Source of the DNA: Bacillus sp. cl95
GTDB lineage: Bacteria > Bacillota > Bacilli > Bacillales > Cytobacillaceae
NCBI RefSeq assembly: GCF_900115925.1
Contig: NZ_FOYF01000006.1
Span: 124,001-188,000, forward strand
Direction of reading: 5' to 3'
DNA: 64,000 nucleotides
A model generated the notes under the pieces. It was not told the DNA's origin, did no database searches, and worked only from the letters and a program-made list of their open reading frames with translations. The position numbers were made by a program, and so were the translations under genes. This document shows positions 1 through 7,302 of the stretch, piece after piece; the stretch's first letter is position 1, and every line of letters starts with the position of its first letter.

Positions 1-379
1 TGAAAGTCCCCTCTCCTGTTTGTTCAGGGTGAAGATGATAATACTGATCGAGATGCTCATTTACAACGATCAAGTGCAAAAGCTTTTCATGATTGACTTC
101 AAGTTTATCTACGGGTTGATTGTTTTTATTCTTTAAAGAAATTTCAATATTTCCATCTATATATGAAACATCGACCTGCACATCACTATTCCCCGCGCCA
201 TGTTCTTCCTTGTGATTGTCATCATTATCCTCAGATTCATGCTCACTACCATGCCCTGCACTTTCTTCCGCCATTTCATGGTCCGCTGTTTTTTCATCAG
301 CAATGAAATTTGTATAACCCCAATATCCAGTTACCACTATCAAAAGGTAGAAGATCCCTGAAAATATCCACTTTTTCAT
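1..379 (-). CDS. His-rich exported protein, copper operon (3' part cut by window edge)
   Basis: The first 126 codons of a gene running off the left edge. It starts ATG at 379 behind GGAGAG. The N-terminus is MKKWIFSG followed by about 17 hydrophobic residues, an export signal or membrane anchor; there is no Cys for a lipobox. Next comes an acidic, His-rich stretch (about residues 37-65, repeated H-E/D pairs) and a globular part with the motif QYYHLHPEQ. It lies 21 bp behind copA on the same strand, so it is probably the last gene of the copper operon. A periplasm-side or membrane copper-binding role is inferred from His content and context; I do not recognise the family with certainty (YtkA/FixH-like is possible). 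Confidence 0.7.
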   Translation of the reverse strand, partial: MKKWIFSGIFYLLIVVTGYWGYTNFIADEKTADHEMAEESAGHGSEHESEDNDDNHKEEHGAGNSDVQVDVSYIDGNIEISLKNKNNQPVDKLEVNHEKLLHLIVVNEHLDQYYHLHPEQTGEGTF

Positions 380-400
380 AAATAACTCTCCAATCTGGAT

Positions 401-2839
401 TTATGAATTTCTTTGATTTAAATGAACCCTTTGCAAACGAAGAGCATTCAAGACGACGGACACCGAACTAAATGCCATCGCTGCTCCAGCAAGCCACGGA
501 GCAAGGAAGCCTAATGCTGCAATAGGAATGCCCAATGTGTTGTATGCGAATGCCCAAAACAAATTTTGACGTATGTTTTGAATTGTCTTTTTACTCATCA
601 ATATGGCATCAGCAATACTGTTTAAGTCTCCGCGCATCAAAGTAATATCCGCCGCTTCCATTGCCACATCTGTACCTGTACCGATTGCCATCCCAATATC
701 CGCAAGCGCCAACGCCGGTGCATCATTAATTCCGTCTCCGACCATAGCAACCTTTTTGCCGGTTGCCTGTAGCTTTTTGACTTCTTCAGCTTTTCCTTCT
801 GGCAGAACTTCTGCGATGACGTGATTTATACCGACTTGTGAAGCGATCGCACTGGCAGTTTGCCGATTATCCCCCGTAATCATGATGACATCAAGACCCA
901 TATCTTTCAGGCGCTGTACGGCCTGTTTGGAAGTTTCCTTCACTGTATCCGCCACCGCAACAATTCCTGCAAAAGTTTGATCAATTGCCACCAGCATGGC
1001 TGTCTTTCCTTCTCGTTCAAGTGCATTCATTTGTGCAAGGCCTTTGTCAACAATAATGGCATTGCTAGCCATCAATTTTCTTGTTCCAATATGGAGTTCT
1101 CTGCCATTCACAAAACCTTTAATACCGTAACCTGGAATCGCTTCAAAATCGGTAACATCGTGTAGAGAGATTCCTTTTTCCTTTATTCCAGATACAATTG
1201 CTTCGGCCAGAGGATGTTCAGATTGTTTCTCTGCAGAACCGACCAGGGCCAAAAACTCTTGTTCACTAATCCCGTTTTCAACAATCACATCTGTTAATAC
1301 AGGTGTACCATTGGTCACTGTTCCCGTCTTATCAAGAATGATCGATGTGATGCGATGAGTCATTTCCAGGTGCTCTCCGCCTTTAAAGAGGATACCGAAT
1401 TCAGCAGCGCGTCCCGAACCTGCCATAATACTTGTAGGTGTTGCTAAGCCAAGTGCACATGGGCAGGCAATGACAAGTACTGCAATCAATTTCTCCAGCG
1501 CTTCGGCAAAATCTCCTGGTGCCACCCATAAGAACCAAATCAAGAATGTGATGACCGCGATGCCTATTACGATTGGAACGAAAATACCCGAAATTTGATC
1601 GGCAAGGCGTTGAATTGGAGCCTTTGAACCCTGCGCTTCCTCAACTACTTTTATGATTTGAGCGAGTGCTGTGTCTTTCCCTACTTTTGTTGCTTTCATT
1701 TTCAAAAAGCCATTCTTATTAATCGTCGCACCTATGACTGAATCACCAACCGTTTTATCCACCGGAACACTTTCACCCGTTAACATGGATTCATCTAGTG
1801 CTGAGCGACCTTCGATGATTTCTCCATCCACTGGTACCTTTTCACCTGGTTTAACATAAAGGACATCTCCGACAACTACTTCTTCCAAAGGAATTTCCTG
1901 TTCAACACCTTCACGGACTACAATAGCTGTTTTCGCTTGCATCCCCATTAACTTCTTAATCGCTTCCGAGGAGCGACCTTTTGCTTGCGCTTCAAAAAGC
2001 TTTCCAAGAATGATTAGTGTAATCAACACGGAACTTGTTTCAAAATAGAGATTCACCATATGCTCGTTTGTGCTCAAAGACTTAAGCGATAAATATAAGC
2101 TGTAAAAATAAGCTGCTGATGTTCCAAGTGAAACAAGCACATCCATGTTGGCACTCTTATTTTTAAGAGCATTGTATGCACCAACATAAAACTGCTTACC
2201 AATAATGAATTGAACAGGTGTAGCCAATGCGAGTTGTACCCAAGGATTCATGAACATTTCAGGTAAATAAATAAATGAAGTAAACTCAAAATGACTGACC
2301 ATCGCCCACAAAAGCGGAATCGAGAGTATCAGAGAAAAAGCAAACTTTCCTTTCTGGTTTTCGATTTCACGAGTACGATGATCGGCTGTTTCCTGCGATT
2401 TTAAGTCTTCTTTTAACTTAGCTTCATATCCAATATTCTCCACTTTCTTCATCAATTGATTCACGGTCACAGTTGCTGGATCATACTCGACCGTTGCCGT
2501 TTCCAAAGCTAGATTGACTGTTGCCTGGAAAACCCCTGGCATTTTATTGAGGCCCTTTTCTACTCGAGTAGAACACGCAGCGCATGTCATTCCCAGAATA
2601 TCAAATTCAACTTTTTCGGTTACAACCTCATAACCGAGGTCTCTGACTTTGGCTTGAAGTACATCAAGATTGGTCTTGGAAGGATCAAAACTGACAATTG
2701 CTTTTTCTAAAGCAAAATTTACGTTGGCATCCATGACTCCTTCTGTTTTCTTCAAACCTTTTTCGATTCGGACTGCACAAGCCGCACATGTCATTCCACT
2801 TATTTGCATGCTCGTATCTTTAGCAAGTTGTTGACTCAT
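401..2839 (-). CDS. copA: Copper-exporting P1B-type ATPase CopA
   Basis: Pumps Cu(I) out of the cytoplasm using ATP. The protein has two N-terminal heavy-metal-binding domains, each with a GMTCAAC motif (about residues 18 and 86), eight predicted membrane segments, the CPC metal-transport motif in [12 protein letters not shown] (about 460), the phosphorylated DKTGT (about 503) and GDGINDAP (about 701). At 812 aa it has the usual Bacillus length, and it ends with the family's NALRLQ segment. The start at 2839 (MSQQLAK) is chosen over an ATG three codons upstream because AAAGGAA is then correctly spaced and it matches homologous N-termini. It follows copZ on the same strand, separated by a 21-bp repeat tract. 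Confidence 0.97.
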   Translation of the reverse strand: MSQQLAKDTSMQISGMTCAACAVRIEKGLKKTEGVMDANVNFALEKAIVSFDPSKTNLDVLQAKVRDLGYEVVTEKVEFDILGMTCAACSTRVEKGLNKMPGVFQATVNLALETATVEYDPATVTVNQLMKKVENIGYEAKLKEDLKSQETADHRTREIENQKGKFAFSLILSIPLLWAMVSHFEFTSFIYLPEMFMNPWVQLALATPVQFIIGKQFYVGAYNALKNKSANMDVLVSLGTSAAYFYSLYLSLKSLSTNEHMVNLYFETSSVLITLIILGKLFEAQAKGRSSEAIKKLMGMQAKTAIVVREGVEQEIPLEEVVVGDVLYVKPGEKVPVDGEIIEGRSALDESMLTGESVPVDKTVGDSVIGATINKNGFLKMKATKVGKDTALAQIIKVVEEAQGSKAPIQRLADQISGIFVPIVIGIAVITFLIWFLWVAPGDFAEALEKLIAVLVIACPCALGLATPTSIMAGSGRAAEFGILFKGGEHLEMTHRITSIILDKTGTVTNGTPVLTDVIVENGISEQEFLALVGSAEKQSEHPLAEAIVSGIKEKGISLHDVTDFEAIPGYGIKGFVNGRELHIGTRKLMASNAIIVDKGLAQMNALEREGKTAMLVAIDQTFAGIVAVADTVKETSKQAVQRLKDMGLDVIMITGDNRQTASAIASQVGINHVIAEVLPEGKAEEVKKLQATGKKVAMVGDGINDAPALALADIGMAIGTGTDVAMEAADITLMRGDLNSIADAILMSKKTIQNIRQNLFWAFAYNTLGIPIAALGFLAPWLAGAAMAFSSVSVVLNALRLQRVHLNQRNS

Positions 2840-2869
2840 ACGAATCATTTCCTTTCTTTCTGGATCACC

Positions 2870-3046
2870 GACGAAAAATTAACTTTCCGCATAGGATTCG
2901 TCCTCTTCGTCGGATTATCTTAGTTCTCCGTCGGATTATTGCTGTGCTCCGTCGGAATAATTTCCTATTTCGTCGGATTCTACTTAATTACCGCCGAATT
3001 CACACACTCCTATGGATTAAGCACTTTTATGGCTGGATTCACTCTT
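2870..3046. repeat. Degenerate 21-bp direct repeat tract between copZ and copA
   Basis: Units begin near 2870, 2891, 2909, 2930, 2951, 2972, 2993, 3011 and 3032, so spacing is 21 bp with two 18-bp steps. The core is GTCGGATTAT followed by about 11 T-rich variable bases. The central four units (2909-2992) keep GTCGGA exactly; outer units decay (ATAGGATT, GCCGAATT, TATGGATT, GCTGGATT). All frames contain stops, so it is not coding. It fills almost the whole copZ-copA gap. The function is unknown; 21 bp equals two helical turns, which would put all cores on one face of the DNA. Confidence 0.8.
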
Positions 3047-3061
3047 ACTCTAAATCAACTT

Positions 3062-3268
3062 TTATTCTACGTCATACCCTTGATCATCTATCGTTTCTTT
3101 TATACGATCGATGGTCACTTCATTTTCGTTATACTGCACACTCACCCGAGCACCTTGTAAATCGACTTTGACATTTGCCACTCCAGATAATTTCCCTACA
3201 CTTCCTTCAATCGCTTTTACACAGTGACCGCAAGACATTCCATTTACTTTCAAGTCTACAATTTTCAT
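3062..3268 (-). CDS. copZ: Copper chaperone CopZ
   Basis: A 68-aa soluble heavy-metal-associated domain protein with MSCGHC as the Cu(I)-binding motif at residues 11-16 and the usual beta-alpha-beta-beta-alpha-beta length. It carries Cu(I) to CopA. It starts ATG behind AGGAGGAAT with good spacing. It is the first intact gene of the copper operon; a CsoR-type palindrome lies 255 bp upstream with an MFS gene remnant in between. Confidence 0.95.
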   Translation of the reverse strand: MKIVDLKVNGMSCGHCVKAIEGSVGKLSGVANVKVDLQGARVSVQYNENEVTIDRIKETIDDQGYDVE

Positions 3269-3302
3269 TTTAATTCCTCCTAATTGATGAATGTTTAATT
3301 GA

Positions 3303-3513
3303 TTATTGATAAGATTTAAAATTTTTTCCGAGTATCAATATCACACTAAACAGCGATATCAATGCAATAAGAATGTTCAAATAGGTGTAACCCGAAACAG
3401 TGTTCATTGTGATCAATATTCCAGAGAATGTTGGTTCCTATTGTTGATCCCATTAAACGTGAAAGGCTTAAGGAATCAATAGCTGCCCCAATTTCTGACT
3501 GATTCCTCTTGTT
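3303..3513 (-). pseudogene. C-terminal remnant of an MFS-type transporter
   Basis: Read on the minus strand, 3513 to about 3415 encodes SEIGAAIDSLSLSRLMGSTI, and after a one-base frameshift the reading continues with ITMNTVSGYTYLNILIALIS and a final hydrophobic helix to a TAA at 3303-3305. The SRLMGSTIG pattern followed by one or two membrane helices is typical of the end of drug-efflux MFS proteins. Only about 70 codons are left and no start is visible, so it is a decayed fragment. The TetR gene upstream on the same strand may once have controlled it. Confidence 0.6.
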
Positions 3514-3519
3514 AATATA

Positions 3520-3549
3520 TTTATACTATACCCCCCTATAGTATGCAAC
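3520..3549 (-). promoter_or_regulatory. CsoR-type copper operator overlapping a sigma-A-like promoter
   Basis: Positions 3523-3544 form a perfect inverted repeat, ATACTATA-CCCCCC-TATAGTAT, matching the G-tract palindrome bound by Bacillus CsoR upstream of copZA. On the minus strand TTGCAT (3549-3544) and TATAAA (3525-3520) are separated by 18 bp, so the palindrome fills the promoter spacer. Transcription would run through the MFS remnant into copZ and copA. No csoR gene is in the window. Confidence 0.8.
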
Positions 3550-3781
3550 TGATTAATCAAAAATATTTATTATTTTCGTTCGACAAAATTCCACGTTACC
3601 TTTTACAAACAAGTCACATTGGCCTTGTGTACCATTCCAATTTCATTTCATTCACCTCTCTCCATTAATAAACATGTGTTTATTTTTACAATAAATAAAA
3701 AATCCCCATAGGAATAAATTACCTCTAAATTATAGGAGATTATTTGGAAATTGTAAAAAAATAACTTCAATAAACAGAGCA

Positions 3782-3801
3782 GGTCGATTATTTGATCGAC
3801 C
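3782..3801. promoter_or_regulatory. Perfect palindrome at the 3' end of the TetR gene
   Basis: GGTCGAT (3782-3788) and ATCGACC (3795-3801) are perfect 7-bp inverted arms with a 6-bp loop; they overlap the last codons and stop of the TetR-family gene. There is no T-run, so it is a poor terminator. It could be an operator for the lost downstream transporter gene. This is inference only. Confidence 0.35.
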
Positions 3802-4363
3802 AGTAAAAAAAGAAGTGGATATATTCTATCGTCAACTTTTGTATTTCTTCCGCACAATCGTAACTGTAAATAATATCGTAAATACCTTCAAGGAATCCTA
3901 CGGCCAATGGCTTAGCTAAGCTAGGGTTTAACTTCACTTGGTTTGATTCCCGATTATATACTTCAATATGCTTTTTAATGTCCTCTTTCAAGACGTCAGT
4001 AAGTAGTTCACGAGCATTTTCAACGCTGGAGCCTTTACTTCCTTTTAATAAAATTAGCAAGGGGATGCGATAGGAATCAAGAAGATTTGGTAAATGTAAT
4101 ATTAGATTTTCAGCTACTTCCATTGCGTTTAAATTTCCATCTTTATTCATCTTGAACAACTCTTCTAGCGAAAGGATTGCAGGTAACACAATTTCATTAA
4201 ATAAGGCTTCTTTATTTTCGTAATAGCGATAAATGTTCCCAACCGTCATGCCAGCACCTTTAGCAATTGTACGAAGAGAAGATTTTTCGAAACCATTTTC
4301 AAGGAACTCTTGCGTGGCAGCACCTATTATTTTTTCTTTAATCTCTGGCTTTTGATATTGCAT
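3788..4363 (-). CDS. TetR/AcrR family transcriptional regulator
   Basis: A 191-aa protein with an N-terminal TetR helix-turn-helix (about residues 9-55, containing AATQEFLENGFEKSSLRTIA and the family signature GNIYRYYENKEALF) and an all-helical ligand-binding half. It probably represses an efflux gene. It starts ATG behind TTAGGAGGTGC. Downstream on the same strand only a decayed MFS fragment (3303-3513) remains, so the original target may be lost. The XRE gene at 4511 is divergent. Confidence 0.92.
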   Translation of the reverse strand: MQYQKPEIKEKIIGAATQEFLENGFEKSSLRTIAKGAGMTVGNIYRYYENKEALFNEIVLPAILSLEELFKMNKDGNLNAMEVAENLILHLPNLLDSYRIPLLILLKGSKGSSVENARELLTDVLKEDIKKHIEVYNRESNQVKLNPSLAKPLAVGFLEGIYDIIYSYDCAEEIQKLTIEYIHFFFYWSIK

Positions 4364-4510
4364 AATACTAGCACCTCCTAATACTTAAAGATTATACACG
4401 GTTGATATTCGTTGTAAACTTAGATTCGGAAGTATTGACAATTCTCCTACCCTAATGCTAATTTTAATTTTGACCATTTTCTATTAATCTTCTATTAAAG
4501 TGGGGATAAG

Positions 4511-4747
4511 ATGAATAAAGAGATTATTAAATACATTCGTGAAAGTTATAATCTGACGCAACGCGATTTTGCTAAAATGGTGAATTGCAGTTTTGCCCTC
4601 ATCGCATTAGTAGAAGTCGGGAAAAGACGGATTACATTTAATCTTGAAAGTAAAATCAAACAAGCTTTCGATTTGGATGAACAGCAAATGCAAAATATCG
4701 CATCAATCGTTTCCGAGTTAAGTAAAGGTACTCCACCGTTTTGTTAA
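4511..4747 (+). CDS. Small XRE-family DNA-binding protein
   Basis: A 78-aa protein, nearly all of it one Cro/CI helix-turn-helix (IKYIRESYNLTQRDFAKMVN then ...IALVEVGKRRIT). It starts ATG behind GTGGGGAT. There is no second domain; the C-terminus is TPPFC. Divergent from the TetR gene with a 147-bp shared promoter region. The target is unknown. A MITE-like repeat starts within 10 bp of its stop codon. Confidence 0.75.
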   Translation: MNKEIIKYIRESYNLTQRDFAKMVNCSFALIALVEVGKRRITFNLESKIKQAFDLDEQQMQNIASIVSELSKGTPPFC

Positions 4748-4753
4748 AAAACA

Positions 4754-4934
4754 AATGCGGTTTTCGCAATGAATGTTGCTTTTACGATGAAAGTGAAAAC
4801 ACGTAGGAATTCTTATTTCGTGCTCTTTTCCTCCATTTAAAGTTTTAAACGCAAAACCCGTAATGGTTTGGGAAAAAGCCCTACTGCCGGCTTTTTCTTG
4901 TTACACTAACAACAAAGTTTACGAAAAGAGCCTA
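4754..4934 (+). repeat. MITE-like repeat, family 1, copy A
   Basis: Left end AATGCGGTTTTCGC, right end ...TTTACGAAAAGAGCCTA. The reverse complement of the right end (GGCTCTTTTCGTAAAC) resembles the left ends of the family (AAGGCTGTTTTCGC), so the element has terminal inverted repeats. It shares internal blocks (TTGCTTTTACG, ACACGTA, TTTCGTGCTCTTTTCCT, AACAACAAAGTTTACG) with copies near 16.7, 32.4 and 42.8 kb. It contains a strong hairpin at 4872-4897. Confidence 0.8.
4872..4897. repeat. Hairpin cassette in copy A, shared with the element at 57 kb
   Basis: GAAAAAGCC and GGCTTTTTC are perfect 9-bp arms around an 8-nt loop. The reverse complement matches 57047-57072 at 25 of 26 positions although the surrounding elements belong to different families. 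A more diverged version lies in copy B at 16658-16682. Confidence 0.8.
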
Positions 4935-4940
4935 AATAAA

Positions 4941-4968
4941 AGAAAGAAGGCCACATTCCCTTCTTTCT
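4941..4968 (-). terminator. Terminator of the nprR-like/peptide operon
   Basis: AGAAAGAAGG and CCTTCTTTCT form a perfect 10-bp stem with an 8-nt loop. On the minus strand it is followed by TTTATTT, and it lies 34 bp after the peptide gene. Confidence 0.8.
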
Positions 4969-5001
4969 CAAATTTCATTCATTATTAAACTGTACAATTG
5001 A

Positions 5002-5142
5002 TCAAACTGGAGGTTGAATAGGATGCTCAACCGGTTTATCGTTTTCCACTGCGGAATGAGAGTAGACTCCCAGTCCAGCAAACCCTAAAATCCCCAATGC
5101 TAGAACGCTCCCACCAAATAAAGATAACAAAGTCTTTTTCAT
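5002..5142 (-). CDS. Exported signalling-peptide precursor (NprX/Phr-like), 46 aa
   Basis: An ATG at 5142-5140 behind GGAGGAGAAGCG opens a 46-codon frame ending TGA at 5002-5004. The product begins MKKTLLSLFGG and has a hydrophobic core to about residue 27, then a hydrophilic tail SHSAVENDKPVEHPIQPPV. This is the layout of RNPP pheromone precursors (NprX, PapR, Phr): Sec signal plus a C-terminal segment processed to a 5-8 residue peptide. It starts 14 nt after the NprR-like regulator gene, with its ribosome site inside the regulator's last codons, and a terminator follows. The mature peptide cannot be fixed from sequence; it probably lies within the last 12 residues. Cognate pairing is inferred from position. 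Confidence 0.8.
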   Translation of the reverse strand: MKKTLLSLFGGSVLALGILGFAGLGVYSHSAVENDKPVEHPIQPPV

Positions 5143-5156
5143 TCGCTTCTCCTCCA

Positions 5157-6377
5157 TCATTTTATTTTTTCCATATAATAAACAGCCTTTTCGTAGTTGT
5201 TCATATTCTTATGGTGTTCAGCTAGGCGTTTATAGAATCCAATCAAGTCTTCACGATGTTCATGACTTTCCTCTAGAAGAGGTACGACACTTTGCTCAAG
5301 ATATTGTATCGATTCCATATCTGAATCAAGTGCCATTAAGAAGTACCTTGACAACCTTTCGTATTTCTTATTTTCAGTTTTTGTTGCCAAGTCCGAAAGC
5401 CTTTCAAAACTCTCTCTTGCTCTCTCCCGCTCTTCTGTCATGAAGAGAACATCACCGTATGCATATAATGTAATGATATAATGCTGCGTGTCCTCACTTT
5501 GAAGTTCTAGACTTTTTTCAAAATAAAATAGAGCCTTCTTTAACTGCCCCATCTGTTTCTGCAAAAACCCCATGTTATGGTAGATCTGTGGCAGTAACGT
5601 GTTACCGTTTAGCAATTCAGCATTCCTGATTAAGTGATTAAAACAGCCGAGTGCTTCTTCATAAATTTTTGAATGAGTATAGTTAATACCCAATAACATG
5701 AGTGTATGAAGAATTCTGGTAAAATTGTGTTGATTCATGAATGACTGCAGTGCCAACTTGCCAAAATGGATCGCGTGACCCGATTCCTCTAATGCACTTT
5801 TTACAAGTGCACGATGGTAGAAAACCTCACCAGGAGTAACTTCAATATTCTGGTCAGTAAATATGTCTTCCAGAATGAGATCAGCTTTTGAATATTTTCC
5901 TTTCATTATCCAAAATACAGCATTGTAATAGGAAAATAAATACCTCTCCTGTTGGGAAAAATTATTTTTCCACTTGTTTAATAGGTCTCGTTGAGCGGCT
6001 GCTTCCGACAGTTTTCCAACGAATAAAAGATATCTGTACTTGTAAAGTTCGTATGTATAAAGATATGAGGAAAAAGGGATTAACTCTTCCCACTTTTGCA
6101 AGTTTTGAAAGATGATTTCAGCATCATTTTTGAAGTAGTAGCTGATCTTTTCATTGAGCTCTATCAACTGTTCCTTGATCAAAGTCTCTTTCTCATGGAT
6201 CTCCTCGCAAGCAATGTTAAGCCTCTCAAGTAAAAGATTAATTGTTTCGGGATTGGCTTCTTTTGAGTTGTTTTCTATTTTACTCAGATGTGGGATCGAA
6301 CAAATACCTACAGCCAATTGCTTCTGCCTCAACCCTTTTTGGGTTCTGTAATATTTAATCAGCGGACCGAGTTTCAT
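5157..6377 (-). CDS. NprR-like RNPP-family quorum-sensing regulator (HTH + TPR)
   Basis: A 406-aa protein with an N-terminal XRE-type helix-turn-helix (about residues 4-55, YYRTQKGLRQKQLA and the SIPHLSKIE recognition helix) and a long TPR array (about 90-400, e.g. LPQIYHNMGFLQKQMGQLKK and NNYEKAVYYMEKI). Length and layout fit NprR, which binds an imported peptide in its TPRs, rather than the shorter PlcR/Rgg. The start at 6377 is chosen because GGTG lies 5 nt before it; the upstream ATG at 6413 has no ribosome site. It is followed by the peptide precursor gene. NprR controls late-growth proteases and delays sporulation; targets here are unknown. Confidence 0.85.
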   Translation of the reverse strand: MKLGPLIKYYRTQKGLRQKQLAVGICSIPHLSKIENNSKEANPETINLLLERLNIACEEIHEKETLIKEQLIELNEKISYYFKNDAEIIFQNLQKWEELIPFSSYLYTYELYKYRYLLFVGKLSEAAAQRDLLNKWKNNFSQQERYLFSYYNAVFWIMKGKYSKADLILEDIFTDQNIEVTPGEVFYHRALVKSALEESGHAIHFGKLALQSFMNQHNFTRILHTLMLLGINYTHSKIYEEALGCFNHLIRNAELLNGNTLLPQIYHNMGFLQKQMGQLKKALFYFEKSLELQSEDTQHYIITLYAYGDVLFMTEERERARESFERLSDLATKTENKKYERLSRYFLMALDSDMESIQYLEQSVVPLLEESHEHREDLIGFYKRLAEHHKNMNNYEKAVYYMEKIK

Positions 6378-6651
6378 AGCTTCACCAACCTTTTTCCTTA
6401 AATCTACCACCATTGTACGTTATGTAAAGATACTAAAAGAACTATTTTTAGACTTTTCTATCAATTTATGCGATTTGGCAAGTTTAAATAGTTGGGAAAT
6501 TTTCTAAAAACACTAATTTTTCTGATGAACAATTAACAAAAATAATTTATTTAAAATAATCATTTAGTATTTTAGAATGATTGCTTTTTAAGCCTACCTC
6601 ATCTTATTGCCTACTACTTTCGGGATTTACAAACCAATCAAGTATAAATAC

Positions 6652-6684
6652 TTGACACTCCCTCGTCTTCTTATATAATAAATT
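6652..6684 (+). promoter_or_regulatory. Sigma-A promoter of the SMR gene
   Basis: TTGACA followed by a 16-bp spacer and TATAAT, close to consensus. Transcription would start near 6690, giving a leader of about 145 nt before the SMR start codon. The preceding intergenic DNA (6378-6650) is AT-rich with no other feature I can support. Confidence 0.75.
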
Positions 6685-6706
6685 GGACTAAGTTTTTCAA
6701 CCGAAC

Positions 6707-6750
6707 AAAAGGCCTGGAAGGATATTAAAACTAATACTTTCCGGGCTTTT
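6707..6750 (+). promoter_or_regulatory. Leader hairpin upstream of the SMR gene (possible attenuator)
   Basis: AAAAGGCCTGGAAG pairs with CTTTCCGGGCTTTT at 12 of 14 positions around a 16-nt loop, ending in TTTTATT. It lies inside the predicted 5' leader, so it could terminate or pause transcription before the gene. Two smaller pairings follow (AGAGT/ACTCT, ACTG/CAGT). No guanidine-I, -II or -III signature was recognised. Confidence 0.5.
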
Positions 6751-6834
6751 ATTGATAAGAGTTGTGTTATTAGGAGACTCTGTTAGCACTGACTTTAACC
6801 AGTAAGGAAATGAAATAATAGGAGGAATACATAA

Positions 6835-7155
6835 ATGGCGTGGGTGTATTTATTGATAGCAGGAATATTTGAAGTCGTCTGGGCGATTGGGTTGAAATAT
6901 TCTAATGGATTTTCTAAGTTGTATCCTTCGGTCATTACAGTCGTTGGCATGGCAATCAGTTTTTATTTTCTTGCTTTGGCAACAAAAACACTTCCGATTG
7001 GAACTGCCTATGCTATCTGGACAGGCATAGGTGCTGTAGGAGCAGTCATATTAGGAATGATCTTGTTTAATGAGCCAAAGGATTTGATGCGTATCATGTT
7101 TGTAACGTTCATTTTAGTCGGAATCATCGGTTTAAAGTTCACTGCCGGAAATTAA
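6835..7155 (+). CDS. sugE: SMR-family exporter, SugE/Gdx-like
   Basis: A 106-aa four-helix small multidrug resistance protein. It has the membrane-embedded glutamate in GIFEVVWAIGLKYSNGF (E13) and the SugE/Gdx pattern KTLPIGTAYAIWTGIGAVG. The Gdx branch exports guanidinium in exchange for protons; other SMR members export quaternary cations, and sequence alone does not settle the substrate. It starts ATG behind AGGAGGAAT. A single-gene unit with its own promoter and hairpin leader; a GC-rich repeat begins directly after its stop codon. Confidence 0.85.
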   Translation: MAWVYLLIAGIFEVVWAIGLKYSNGFSKLYPSVITVVGMAISFYFLALATKTLPIGTAYAIWTGIGAVGAVILGMILFNEPKDLMRIMFVTFILVGIIGLKFTAGN

Positions 7156-7273
7156 GAAAAGCGCAAGCGCCCTGTTCAGCCCCGACAGGCATAAGACGAA
7201 GCGCGCAGGAAATCCTGATTTCTGGAGCGATTTGGCTTATGACCCCGAGGGGCTGGGCGCTGGAGCTAGACAG
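7156..7273 (+). repeat. GC-rich long-hairpin element, family 2, copy 1
   Basis: Runs from GAAAAGCGCAAGCGCCC to GGGCGCTGGAGCTAGACAG, much more GC-rich than its surroundings. The halves pair as nested stems: GCGCCC/GGGCGC, GCCCC/GGGGC, CATAAG/CTTATG and AGGAAAT/ATTTCT at the tip. The same element is inverted at 13243-13450 with two extra cassettes. It starts at the base after the sugE stop. I recall this type of sequence from other Bacillaceae intergenic regions. Confidence 0.85.
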
Positions 7274-7302
7274 CTAACTCCGTTAAATTCTTATATTCTT
7301 TT

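Noticed and set aside
2870-3046. 21-bp repeat tract as a CRISPR array
   Set aside because: Repeats are degenerate, spacers would be only about 11 nt, and no cas gene is present.
3648-3857. Minus-strand 69-aa ORF downstream of the TetR gene
   Set aside because: Overlaps the TetR 3' end in another frame, has no ribosome site and low-complexity Leu/Phe composition.
6690-6834. Guanidine (ykkC-type) riboswitch upstream of the SMR gene
   Set aside because: None of the conserved sequence blocks I know for class I, II or III could be found; only hairpins are visible.
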